From Parasponia andersonii (lineage: Eukaryota > Streptophyta > Magnoliopsida > Rosales > Cannabaceae), in the NCBI GenBank assembly GCA_002914805.1, contig JXTB01000086.1, positions 192,663-256,662 on the forward strand: a DNA stretch of 64,000 bases, in the 5' to 3' direction. Both the position numbers and the translations under genes were made by a program. Shown one piece after another: positions 24,259-34,645 of this stretch. Position 1 is the stretch's first letter; every line of letters begins with the position of its first letter. Below the pieces are notes generated by a model. It did no database searches. It saw only the letters and a program-made list of their open reading frames with translations, and was not told the origin of the DNA.

Positions 24259-24265
24259 TTTTATA
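24259..24265 (-). promoter_or_regulatory. TATA box of the antisense gene
   Basis: TATAAAA on the minus strand lies about 123 bases before the antisense ATG. The surrounding CTATAAAA and CTCATTTGC phrases and the TCCTAGGGTTT further on recur in the Tat copy at 63.9 kb. Confidence 0.6.
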
Positions 24266-24432
24266 GAGGGGGAGCCGAAGAGTTTTTCTGGAAAAAGGGA
24301 GAGCAAAGGAGATCGAACAGTCGGAACTTCGAAATTTTTAAAAAAAATTTTGTGACATGGGATAGCGTGCCTCCGCGTCAGCAAGGGGGAGCCACGTGCA
24401 TCCTCCAAATTGGAAGAACGGATAAACGATTT

Positions 24433-24479
24433 CCCCACTTGATGGATACGAATCTATCAAGTAGGGAAATGGGGGCAAT
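24433..24479 (+). other. Polypurine tract with adjoining stem-loop
   Basis: AGTAGGGAAATGGGGGCAAT ends at 24479, directly before the 3' LTR. Just upstream CTTGATGGA and TCTATCAAG can pair as a stem. The same arrangement is found at 63685-63733 in the other Tat copy. Confidence 0.75.
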
Positions 24480-25279
24480 TGTGGGACCCGTTCCTAAATC
24501 ATACACCACGTGGACGATTAAGTGGCAGAACAGGTCACGAGTAGGGCCCACCGTCTGACATGTGTCAAGAGTGACTAGCTAAAGACCACGCGAGTCACAC
24601 ATGATACCACATCATACATTGGGCTGTCCGGGGTTAGGGCCGAGCCCATCCCAGACCCTAGATGGACTCAGCCCAGTCCGATTCTTACCTCGACAGATGG
24701 GGGGTCAGAAACTCCAAAGGTCTTCCACCAGAATACAATGGAAAGCAACTCACAGCTCCAGACCCAGACAGAGTATTTAATGCGATCCTGAGTAGGTGTG
24801 CGCAGGGGACAAGCCGTCCTGACAGAACGGCGATTTGTCCAAATCTCGCCCTTGACAGAATCGAGCCATAGGAGACGGCGGGAGCCAGGCTACAGCAGGA
24901 CAGGAAAGATCACGGTAATCTCAGCCCGTGACCTCTGAAAAAAGTCTTGAGGAAAAAGGTACTCAGTCCTGAAATCGTAAACCGGGTAGTTCACAATCTC
25001 AGGAATATATATATATATAAGTCATGCATCCCCAAATGGGGGTATGTACGTATACAAAAAAAAGTATTTAAAAGTTTATGAGAAAGAAAAAAAGATATAC
25101 TCATATAGAACTAAATCCTTGCTACCCTGAATCAAAGAAAGACCACTGACTTAAGCATCGGAGAATCTTTGCAGGTGGCCACCCCCGCCTCTCTGACCCT
25201 GCCTGGACACGTGGACAGTTGGAGAATACAGTATCAGCGGTTCAGAGACACGTGGATGGCTAGTGAAAAACCGCTCCAA
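24480..25279 (+). repeat. 3' LTR of Tat element, truncated at its last bases
   Basis: It starts TGTGGGACCCGTTCC and matches the split 5' LTR. It has a 27-base internal deletion near 25206 and stops at CCGCTCCAA, where a TA run and a MITE begin instead of the terminal CA. A TATA-like run occurs at about 25004-25019. Confidence 0.9.
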
Positions 25280-25295
25280 TATATATATATATATA

Positions 25296-25540
25296 GGTTG
25301 CCAATCCAATAGGTATTTTTTTTCTTTACCTATGGGTAGGTATTTTTGTTTTAGCCGTTGGATCACCATCTAATGGTGATCAAATGGCTATAATGAAGTG
25401 TATGAAAAGACGTGCATTATTAATACTCTTTCTCTCTCTTATTTTTTATAATAAAAAAATGTGCATGCTAAATTTTCATTGGTCAAATTAATACCTATGC
25501 ATAGGTAAAAAAAAAAAAAATACCTACTGGATTGGTGCGC
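25296..25540 (+). mobile_element. MITE family A, copy 1
   Basis: It starts GGTTGCCAATCCAATAGGTA and ends with the inverted form TACCTACTGGATTGGTGCGC. Internal landmarks are ACCTATGGGTAGGT-type palindromes near each end, a GGATCACCAT...ATGGTGATC inverted repeat and a GACGTGCATTATTAATAC segment. It is flanked by (TA)n and has no coding capacity. Confidence 0.85.
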
Positions 25541-25563
25541 ATATATATATATATTATATATAT

Positions 25564-25806
25564 GGGCACCAATCCAGTAGGTATTTTTCTTTTTTACTTA
25601 TGCATAGGTATTAATTTGGCCAATGAAAATTTAGTATATATATTTTTTTATTGTAAAAAATAAGAGAGAGAAAGAACATTAATGATGCACGTCTTTTTAT
25701 ACACTATATTATAGTCATTGGATCACCATCTAATAGTGATCCAACGGTTAAAAAAAAAATACCTATCCATAGGTAAAGAAAAAAAATAACTATTGGATTG
25801 GCAACC
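25564..25806 (-). mobile_element. MITE family A, copy 2 (inverted to copy 1)
   Basis: It starts GGGCACCAATCCAGTAGGTA and ends TATTGGATTGGCAACC, the reverse orientation of copy 1. A 23-bp TA-rich spacer separates them. Confidence 0.85.
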
Positions 25807-26698
25807 TATATATATATATATATGCGTGATTTATTTGATATATACCGATCCCTTAATATCGCTAGATGTCTTGAAAAGATAAGAAAAAGTAGCTTAGAAA
25901 ACTTTAAGTACATGGACTGTCAAGTTTCAAGTTTCAACCTTACAATCTCCTAGTGGATTGGACTTTTTATAGTGATAATCTAAATGCACTGGGCGGGTTT
26001 TATCAGTTTTGGATTTGTAGTCCCCATAGGATCAATAAAGCGAAGTTCTGGCAAAAGAGGAGAAAATAAAAAGGAATATATATCAGAAAAAAAAAAAGAA
26101 AAAGAAAAAAGTAAAACAATTTGATTATTCAATCACAAAAAATTAAAAAGAAAAAGATTAGGTAGCTAAGGAGTCCCAATATATCATCCATGAACCCACA
26201 GTTACGTTGACCAATCATAACATTAAACATCGGATATATATATATATATGTGTAAAGATATTACGTACATGCAATCCATTGGTTGGTATGCAAAGTATCT
26301 ACAAGGTCGTTGACCAAATAAAGACTTCAGTTACTTTGTTGCTTCGTTAGCAAGTTCTTGGAACTTACCACTTACCAACAAAAATAAATAAATAAACTGG
26401 TCGATCACCTTAAAAGTTATGGCACGAGAAAAATATTTGCATATAATTAAAGTTCAAAAAGCACTTCTTTGCAAAGCTAAAATTTTTCTTTTTGACTCTT
26501 TGGCGTAACCATGATCATAGATAGGATAATCAAGTGAATGATCACTAATAAAAGGTAACAAAAGAAAAGGATATCCCATACCTTTCTTCCTTGTTGATTT
26601 GTCATAATTCAGGTTCATGTTTATGGGCGGATAACGAGAAACGCTTTTGTAATTGGCTTATAAATCGGCAACAATGATATTAATAATTGATTAAGTCG

Positions 26699-26735
<37 letters not shown>

Positions 26736-28100
26736 GGGGGACTTATATATATATATATATATTACCAAATTAGTTATTTTTTATATTAAAAAATAAAAGA
26801 GTGAAAAAATATTAATGATATATGTCTTTTAATATATTTTATTATAGTCATTAGATTACTATTAGATGATAATTTAATGGCTAAAAAAATACTCATTATA
26901 TTGACAACTATATATATATATATATATGAATATATATGAATTTTTAATTTGTTATTTAGCTTTCAAGAAAGAAAGTTAGCAAGGTATTTGTTTATTAAAT
27001 CTTAATTAAAAAAGATAGTGCATGAGTAGAGATAGAGAAATTGAATTTTAATATTCTTTTAGTTTTATTTTTTGTTGTGTTTTTAATCCATCTTTTTCCC
27101 GTACTTCTAAGATATAGCTCAATATATACCTCTTGGTCTTTAACTGAGCAGTTTAATTGAGCAGTAGAAGGTTACCAGTTTGTGTTTATTGTTTGGATAA
27201 TATATTTTAATTTACTTTTATCATATACGACTATACAAGAACAAAATGAATTTGTTTGGTAAATAATGGATAATTTTGAAAACAAATGTTTTTTTTCTTC
27301 TTCTCTTTTCCCTTTTAAGGATACAAAAGATAGCAAAATTCAAGCCAAAAATTCCGATATTTATTCAAACGCACTTTTCTTTTCCTTTCCTATTTTTTTT
27401 TTTTTTTTTGGGAAAGATAGCATATACTTGTTTTTTTACTATTAAATATTATGGCCGACTTGGACCCTCACTATAATCTTTAAGCATCGATTGCAGCAGC
27501 ACAGTTGACAACCACCAATAATGACTCCTCATCGTCACAAACCACCACGTCATCACATTAAGAATGATCACTACTGCCACCGTGGTTTTACTATTGCTTT
27601 GTTTTTTTTTTCCCCCTTTAATTCTGCCATTTTTTTCTTTAATTCTGCCATTGCTTATATCACTGCCATCGATCTCATAACCCTTGGTTTTAGATGTTAA
27701 ACCATAGACCTATAACATAATAAATTAACCTTTTTTTGTTTGTTTTACTTCTATTTTTTTCTTTTTCTTGATCCTCATGTCACTAGTCAGGCTATTACAA
27801 GTTACGAAGTGAACAAAAAATCAATACGAGATGAAAAACTCAACTCGTAGTCACACCATAAGCAAAGGCTATTATAGAAAAGAATGCAATTTGGAATGTT
27901 TTCTAAAAATAACTTTAAGAGTATGTATAATTAAATAAGGAACAATTTATGTTAAGATCCAAGAGACGAGAACGATGTTGGTGGTGGGAAAGGATCAACT
28001 CATTTCTACTAAGAATTTTTTTTTTTCTTCTTTTGAGTGGATATCTCTACTACGACTTAAGTAAGACCCAGTAAATATTTTTTAATTTTTTTTTGAAAAT
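25807..28100. other. Intergenic AT-rich DNA, no gene recognised
   Basis: Homopolymer A and T runs and several (TA)n microsatellites are present (about 26234-26250, 26705-26729, 26742-26762, 26910-26928). The open stretch at 27276-27476 is low-complexity Phe/Leu and is not credible as a gene. A degraded MITE lies within (listed separately). Confidence 0.5.
26763..26908 (-). mobile_element. MITE family A, degraded copy
   Basis: Phrases matching the family remain: TATTAATGATATATGTCTTTT, TTATAGTCATTAGATTACTA and TTGACAAC at the end. The left part is diverged or shortened and TA runs flank both sides. Confidence 0.6.
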
Positions 28101-28162
28101 GATTTAATTTAGGAAGAAAGAATATATATATATATATATATTCTTTCTTCCTAAATTAAATC
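28101..28162. repeat. Perfect 62-bp palindrome
   Basis: The 23-base arm from GATTTAATTTAGG to AGAAAGAAT is followed by an (AT)n centre and its exact reverse complement. All 31 base pairs match. Confidence 0.98.
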
Positions 28163-29227
28163 TATATATATATATAAAAGGGATAGAAAATCAGAATGAA
28201 GACATGGAAAATAATTTTCCTATTATTTGATGTATATTTGTTATTGATGAAATTATAAAAAATATTTTAATTATATATATATTTTTTAAATTAATCACAA
28301 ATTAGTAATATTATTTTGATTCTAAAAGTTCGACAAGCTTTCACTCTACTATTAATCCAATTTGGAGAATTTAGAATCGGGTGGTCTGCATTCTAATTGT
28401 TTTTTTTCTCATTTTTTTTCACCATTTTTTTTCTCTTATCAAATAACACATTTCTCACAATCTCTCTATTTTTCTCTACTTTCCATTTCTCCTGCGCCAA
28501 ATATAGCGCAAAGAAATAAGAATATACTTATTGGCACATTGTAATAAATGAAGGAAATATAAATGAGAATAATTATATGTACTATGTTGTTTACTTAAAT
28601 TGACAAATAAAGGTAGATGGAGTCATTAAAACATCATTATGTATTTATTTTTTTTTTGACATTGGGGTTTGGAGAATTGAACTCTGAACCTCGATATTAA
28701 ACACAAGTGTGGTTACCAATCAATCAAACTAAATATGTGACTATGAAAAACAACATTATGTATTTACTTAATCGAAAAAAAACATAATCATAATGCTTTA
28801 AATTTTCTAGATTGCCCTTTTAAAGTACCCGGTATACATGTCTCAAGTTAGCAAATATATTTTAAGGGATAAATTCATATTTTGATGAGATTTTAATAGT
28901 ATAAAATAATAGAAGGGAGTATTTATGGATAATCACATGGGTGTTTGATGGGGGATGTATTTCTATTTTAGTTCCTCCAAATTTGTGCGGACTCTATTCA
29001 ATCCTTCCATTTACATATTTGGTATACAACTAAATGAGAATGATTATCTCATATATGGTTCTCATTCCTTTTCAATAAACAAAAAGCCATTAAAATTAAA
29101 CAAGGAAAATTATAGAGAACACAATGTACTATTTTCTAACGAGCCAAAGAAAATAGACCTAACTAACAGTGTTTGGGGTCAAAATGACCTCTGTAGGAGT
29201 GTGTATATATATATATATATATATATA
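28163..29227. other. Intergenic AT-rich DNA, no gene recognised
   Basis: Only low-complexity open stretches are present (28362-28544 and 28955-29236, the latter ending in a translated TA repeat). No domain or repeat family was recognised. Confidence 0.5.
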
Positions 29228-29470
29228 GGGCACTAATCTAGTAGGTTTTTTTTTTTTTTTACCTATGGGTAGATATCAATTTGGCCAATGAAAATTTAGT
29301 ATGCATATTTTTTTATTGTAAAAAATAAGAAAGAGAAAAAGTATTAATGATGCACGTCTTTTCATGCACTTCATTATAGCCATTAGATCACCATTAGATG
29401 GTGATCCAACGGCTAAAAAAAAATACCTACTCATAGGTAAAGAAAAAAAATACCTATTGGATTGGCAACC
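29228..29470 (-). mobile_element. MITE family A, copy 3
   Basis: It starts GGGCACTAATCTAGTAGGTT and ends ATTGGATTGGCAACC. It carries the family's GATGCACGTCTTTTCATGCA and GGTGATCCAACGGC segments and is flanked by (TA)n on both sides. Confidence 0.85.
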
Positions 29471-30363
29471 ATATATATATATATATATATTTATACGGAG
29501 GACTTCCAATGGTTACAATTTTTTGTGACCATGGATGGATATTTTAAAAAATATTGATATCAGTGTAGTTATTAATTATAGATGTTGAGTTGATATTTAT
29601 AATGACTTGCTATAGAAGGTTTCCAACAAGTTGTCAATAGATAAGATTCCATTTCAATTTTTTAATTTTCTTTAAACTGAAAATAATAAAATAGACAAGG
29701 CAACCAATCAAGTTTTCAAAAATACATTTTGAGTTGTAAACCAATTATAATTTGCTAACCTTTCAAAATAAGACTCTGATTACTTTGTGAAAGCTTGCTT
29801 CCTGTACATCAATGGTGGTCTTCAATGGAGTTTACGTTTTTTTTTTCTTTTAGTTTCTTCTATTTATTTGTTGCTCTATCAAACCTTCCCAATTCTGATA
29901 TATTGCTAATTAATTATTAATTTTGTTAATTAGATTGTTTGAGAATGATAAGATAAATATTAGAAAGTTCAAATACTTTTAGAAAAAATAATTATATTTA
30001 ATACATTTAGGTTTTGGTATACATTCAAACGTTTTGAAAAAGTAATAAATGAGTAGCAATGAAATTAAATTTTAAAATAAAAAATCATTTTTTTAATTAG
30101 TAGAATATGAATTATAAGATTCTTTTTAAATAAAAAAATATTTTAAATAAATACCACCTCAGCAGGTAAACATCAGGTTACCTATCAATTGTAGCATTTA
30201 ATTAATTTACTAATTTTGATGCTAATAAATAACATTAAATTTTTTTGGTAAACTAACAAACTAATCACAACCATAGGATATAGATCTAACGACTTAAACC
30301 ATTGTAACCATCCATGGGTAAATATTATTGTAACCATTTAAACCAGACCCATATATATATATA
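29471..30363. other. Intergenic AT-rich DNA, no gene recognised
   Basis: No coding, RNA or repeat signal was recognised apart from short A/T runs. 'CCATGGATGG...TAACC' phrases beside copies 3 and 4 may be shared flank. Confidence 0.4.
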
Positions 30364-30599
30364 GGACACCAATCTAGTAGGTATTTTTTTTTTAACCTAT
30401 GCATAGGTATCAATTTGGCTAATAAAAATTTAGCATGCACATTTTTTTTATTATAAAAAGTAAGAGAGAGAAAGAACATTAATAATGCACGTCTTTTCAT
30501 GTACTTCATTATAGTCATTGGATCACCATTAGATGATGATCCAATGACTAAAAAATAATACCTATCCATAGGTAAAAAAAAATACCTGGATTGGCAACC
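30364..30599 (-). mobile_element. MITE family A, copy 4
   Basis: It starts GGACACCAATCTAGTAGGTA and ends CCTGGATTGGCAACC. The same internal landmarks as copies 2 and 3 are present, and TA runs flank both ends. Confidence 0.85.
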
Positions 30600-31915
30600 A
30601 TATATATATATAAATATATCTGTATATGTATATATATAAAGGCAGTGCTAGTAGATTTCTACTTCTCGTAATCTTTTATAGTCTCATGTCTTGCAGTTTA
30701 ATAGATAGATCCCACTAAAATATCTCGTATTCTAAATGATATAGTAAATATTATTAGAGTCTATGTATCAAACAGTAAAACAAAAAAGTGTAATAAATAA
30801 TGAGCAAGAAAGTGTTGTTGGTTAGCCCTCCTCTCTGTAGAATAATATTTTTTAGAAGTGTCATAATATTATTGACCAATGGTTGATCTTAGAAAATTCA
30901 TAAATTTTTGGTAATTGGACATAAAACATAGTGAGTTGCTAAAAGATTCGTTTTAACTAGGGGTAACATTTTTATATCTTGTATTTTAACTGTTTTGTTT
31001 TATTTATTGCTTGCTATCAACATTGTTATTTAGATTTAAAACTTATAATAAATTTATTTCATCTCTAGATCAAAAAATAATTTTGGCTATTAAATCTATC
31101 AAGATACCAATTTTTAACTTATAAAAATATATATTTAGAAAATAAATATAATTGATAAGAAACTTTTAAGATACATTATCTATATTTTATTGTGTAATTA
31201 CCCTGAGTTTATCTTGTACATACTTTTAGAAAAGATAATAAAATTGCAACATGCTTTTAGAAAAGATAATAAAATTGCTCATGAGATAGCAAATTAGCCT
31301 TATGAAGAACTTGTTTATTTAGAGGAAATTCATCTACCTATTAGTCCATAATTTTATCTGAATAAAATTAATGACGTTTAAAAGCTTTCTCTCACAAAAA
31401 AAAAAGGTTAAATGGAATTTTGGAAAACCCACCTAACTTTCAAAATTGATGTTTTGTATAAATTTCTACAAGTTTTATATACACAGATCAATGTTAATAA
31501 TAGTAAAAAAATAGAGCATATATAAATTCAACAAATTATATATGATTTATCTATTTAAAAAATAAGAGCTCATAGAAAAATTATCTTAGCCTAAACTGCT
31601 CCCAGTTAGGTCCATTTCCTAATGAGGCAGAGTATAGAGGTCATTTGGCCTAACTAGGAAAAAAGGACATAGATAGGATTAATTTAGGCCAAAATGACTT
31701 TTCTGGTACATTATTTTTTATGATAATATTTTTATGAGTGTTAATAACGTATTTACCGTAAAAATATTAAATAATTGTTTTTCATAGTCAATAAGCTCTT
31801 TGAGATTTTTTTATAGTTAAGAAATTCTTAATACATCTAAAAATGTCATTTTTTAGAAAGATACACAAAAAATTCGTTTTAAATAGAGTTAATCTTAGCC
31901 ATGCCATTTGTTCCG
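30600..31915. other. Intergenic AT-rich DNA, no gene recognised
   Basis: The stretch is AT-rich, with a short direct repeat AGAAAAGATAATAAAATTGC at 31229 and 31258. No domain or RNA was recognised. Confidence 0.45.
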
Positions 31916-31924
31916 TGAAAATTA

Positions 31925-33731
31925 GGAAAATTAAGGAGAGTATGAGTGTTTTTCCGTGTTTTGCCTCTTTTAACTTTTCTATGAGTGATTCTCAAAATTT
32001 CTTTTCTAGAAGTCCTAGAAGAGCCAAAATACCTCCCAACCAAAATCATCTATTACCTAATACCAAACTTGTAACCCAGTACCAAACTCTCCTCTTCCAA
32101 CCTAAACCTAAACCTAAACCACTGTGTAGTCCAATCACTTGACCCTCTCAAGCCTACCAAGCACAACCTACCTCTACCTCCTTCGATGCTTCCTTTTCTC
32201 TACCACCCTCACGAATTTGCTGAGTCAACTCAGTTACAAAGGCCACCAACCAGGTTAACCTCCGCTGCCCTCGAGGCCTCGATTTTGGTTACTAGCTCAA
32301 GCAGCCACGCTTACATCTTTAGCTCTAACTACAAGATCTCTATCGACACATCCATCTCGAGCCATGCACATCTCCACCTCGTACATCTTGGCTCCAGCTC
32401 GAGTGGCCACTAAGAACTTCCTCACAAGTTTCAAAAGAAAAAGATTTGGCTACCTTTTTTCGTTGGTTTTTAATTATTTGTCATACTTTGCTTATCTTCT
32501 GCTTGATAAATTTCTTGAATGAAGTTTTTTTTTTTTACTTTATAGTTATGTAATGACTTTCATGTGTTTAATAAACTGCATGAATAAAGTTACTACTCGT
32601 TGGTGGCCTTTATTTGTGTTAAGAATTAAATATTTCAGTATGTAATAATCAATAAGTGGAATGCTATGTATTTTTTTTAAATGATATTGGACTGAATTTG
32701 TGACTACAAATAGATTATGGGACTAATTTTTATGTGTATTGGATTGACTTGTGATAATGATAATTTTTTATGTGATGGATTGTCATAAGTTATGCTAAAG
32801 AATGGTAGAGATCAAGAAGAAGATGTAATATTATATGTTTTTGGAATGATTTTGGACTGAATTTCGGACTACAAATGAATGTTAGGATTGATTTTAGTGC
32901 ATTGGATGTATTTGTGATAATGATAGCTTTTTGTGGTTGGATCATTACAAATCGTAACAATTTTTGTAAGACATACACAAATTTTGTGACTAGCAGTCAC
33001 AAATCAGATTTCGTTGTACAAAATTATGATTACATGAATTATGTATGTTAGTATCACATATATATATATATATAAATATGAATGTTTATTTTATTTTTAT
33101 GAGATAGACATAAAATTTTTGACTAGTAGTTACATATCAGAGTTATATGATACAAAAATTATGACTGTCACGAATTATGTGATTGTTAGTATCCCATATA
33201 TTGACTACTAAAAAGAAAATGTTATTGATTTTCTTATAAAATTAGATTTGTATTAGATAAATGTTATTAAGCCATTGTTGGCCAATAGGGAATAATACTT
33301 ATCTTTATTTTGTAATATTGGCACAAATTTTATTACTAGCACTCACAAATCACGATAACATGTTAAGATTATATAAATTACGATAACAGAATCTCATAAT
33401 ATTTGTAATAATGTAAAATATACTATAACCTTAAGTCCCAAAATTGTAAGTCACAAATCCTAATTACTTTGAAGTTAATAACAATGGAAAATAAAATTTC
33501 TTATTCTAAAAAAAGTTTCTTTAAAAAAAATTTGAGATGACAAACTGTCAAAAAATTGTGACAAGTGGTTATATAACTTGGTATCACATAAAATCATTTT
33601 CAGAATGAACATTTTTTTTCTCTCCAAAAGCTACTAGAAGTGTAAGTTTTTGCTCCTAGAAAAGAAATTATGAAAAACACTCATAGAAAAGTAAAGTTGA
33701 GGCAAAACACTCCTAATTACCTTAATTTTCT
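31925..33731. mobile_element. Candidate Mutator-like (possibly Pack-MULE) element
   Basis: The left end GGAAAATTAAGG and the right end (minus strand) AGAAAATTAAGG begin inverted repeats of roughly 110-130 bp. Both arms then show ...GAGTGTTTT...TTTGCCTC...ACTTTTCTATGAGTG... and AATTTCTTTTCTAG. The flanks are TGAAAATTA (31916-31924) and TAAAAATTA (33732-33740), a 9-bp duplication with one mismatch, the length typical of Mutator-like elements. There is no transposase. A block at about 32090-32420 is far richer in G+C than its surroundings and could be a captured gene fragment, but it encodes nothing I recognise. The right half has diverged internal repeats containing GTGACTAGCAGTCAC-like motifs. 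Confidence 0.65.
32680..33200. repeat. Diverged internal repeats in the Mutator-like element
   Basis: A segment starting TTGGACTGAATTTGTGACTA (about 32687) recurs in altered form at about 32850, and TTTGTGACTAGCAGTCACAA (about 32981) recurs near 33115. These may be subterminal repeats or remnants of another element. Confidence 0.55.
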
Positions 33732-33740
33732 TAAAAATTA

Positions 33741-34401
33741 GACAACATTTTTAGGGAAAAAATTAGAAAAATATATGGTATTTGTTTTTCAAATCTAGTA
33801 TGATTTTTATTAAAAAAAATACTATTTTTTAAAAAATATTTAAAAAATATTATTTTTAAAAATAATGATTTGTAAGTGATAACTAATTTTTAAGTACTAG
33901 TAAGAAGTAATCAAAGATATTTATAATTGGTATATAGCTAGTAACTATTTTTAAAATAATATTTTTCTAAAAACTTTATAAAAAGTGATATTTTTTTAAT
34001 AAAAAATTAGAAAAAAAAACTAACCTCTATATTTTTGTAATTTTTTTTAACTTTTATAGAAAAAAAATATTAGAAACCCTTTTCTCTCCAACAATATTTT
34101 TGTAATTCTTGTAATTCCGGTAACCAGCGTTTTTTTCTATATGGACTCTGCCCAAGTTTTATTATAGTATGGAAGGAAGAGCCGGATCCAACCAGGCTGG
34201 ACCACCCAGCCGACGATGATAAAAGAAAAAGTTAGGAATCGGGGAGAGGCTAGGCTCTGGGCCACGAAGCAAAGCCCGATCTGTTGGTGCCACGTAAAAT
34301 TCAAATAAGGTTGAGGGCATTTCGGTAAATTTGAGAAATTCAAATTCCAGGGCGTGGTTGCCTTGCCCGCCTGTGAATCTCGCGCAGTCAAAAAATTGTG
34401 C

Positions 34402-34406
<5 letters not shown>
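33741..34406. other. Upstream region of the kinesin gene
   Basis: The AT-rich first half changes at about 34140 to a more balanced composition that probably contains the KIN-7N promoter and 5' leader. No convincing TATA box was found. Minus-strand open stretches here are translated CT repeats. Confidence 0.4.

Positions 34407-34442
<36 letters not shown>
34407..34442 (+). repeat. (GA)18 repeat running into the kinesin start codon
   Basis: Eighteen GA units end on the A of the KIN-7N ATG (34442), so the microsatellite is the last part of the 5' UTR. Confidence 0.9.
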
Positions 34443-34448
<6 letters not shown>

Positions 34449-34614
34449 AGATCTGCGTGGCGGTGCGAGTGAGACCTGCGGTATCGGAAGAATCGTCCGC
34501 GGGGACCTACTGGAATGTTGATGACAACCGCATTTCTCTTCACAAAGCTCACGGCACCCCTCTCTCTGGCATTTCTTACGCTTTTGGTACATCTCCACTC
34601 CACCTCACCTCTCC

Positions 34615-34645
<31 letters not shown>

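Larger units (their letters stand above)
10060..25279 (+). mobile_element. Ty3/Gypsy LTR retrotransposon of the Tat lineage with antisense gene; 5' LTR split by a nested insertion
   Basis: The element starts TGTGGGAACC at 10060 and its 3' LTR starts TGTGGGACCC at 24480. The internal region runs from a primer-binding site at about 13747 to a polypurine tract ending at 24479. It holds gag, protease, RT, RNase H, a second RNase H typical of the Tat lineage, and integrase on the plus strand. Tandem repeats follow, then a spliced antisense gene. All frames are broken. The LTRs agree at about 95 % by eye, so it is much younger than the element at 1-8724. A related element lies on the minus strand at 62859-64000. 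Confidence 0.92.

Noticed and set aside
29955..30200. Possible additional family A MITE between copies 3 and 4
   Set aside because: None of the family's end or core phrases could be found there.
32098..32122. CCTAAA repeats as an internal telomere sequence
   Set aside because: Only about three units are present and they lack the third C of the plant CCCTAAA repeat.
34137..34603. Minus-strand frames over KIN7N exon 1
   Set aside because: They translate the CT side of the GA repeat and overlap a well-supported exon.
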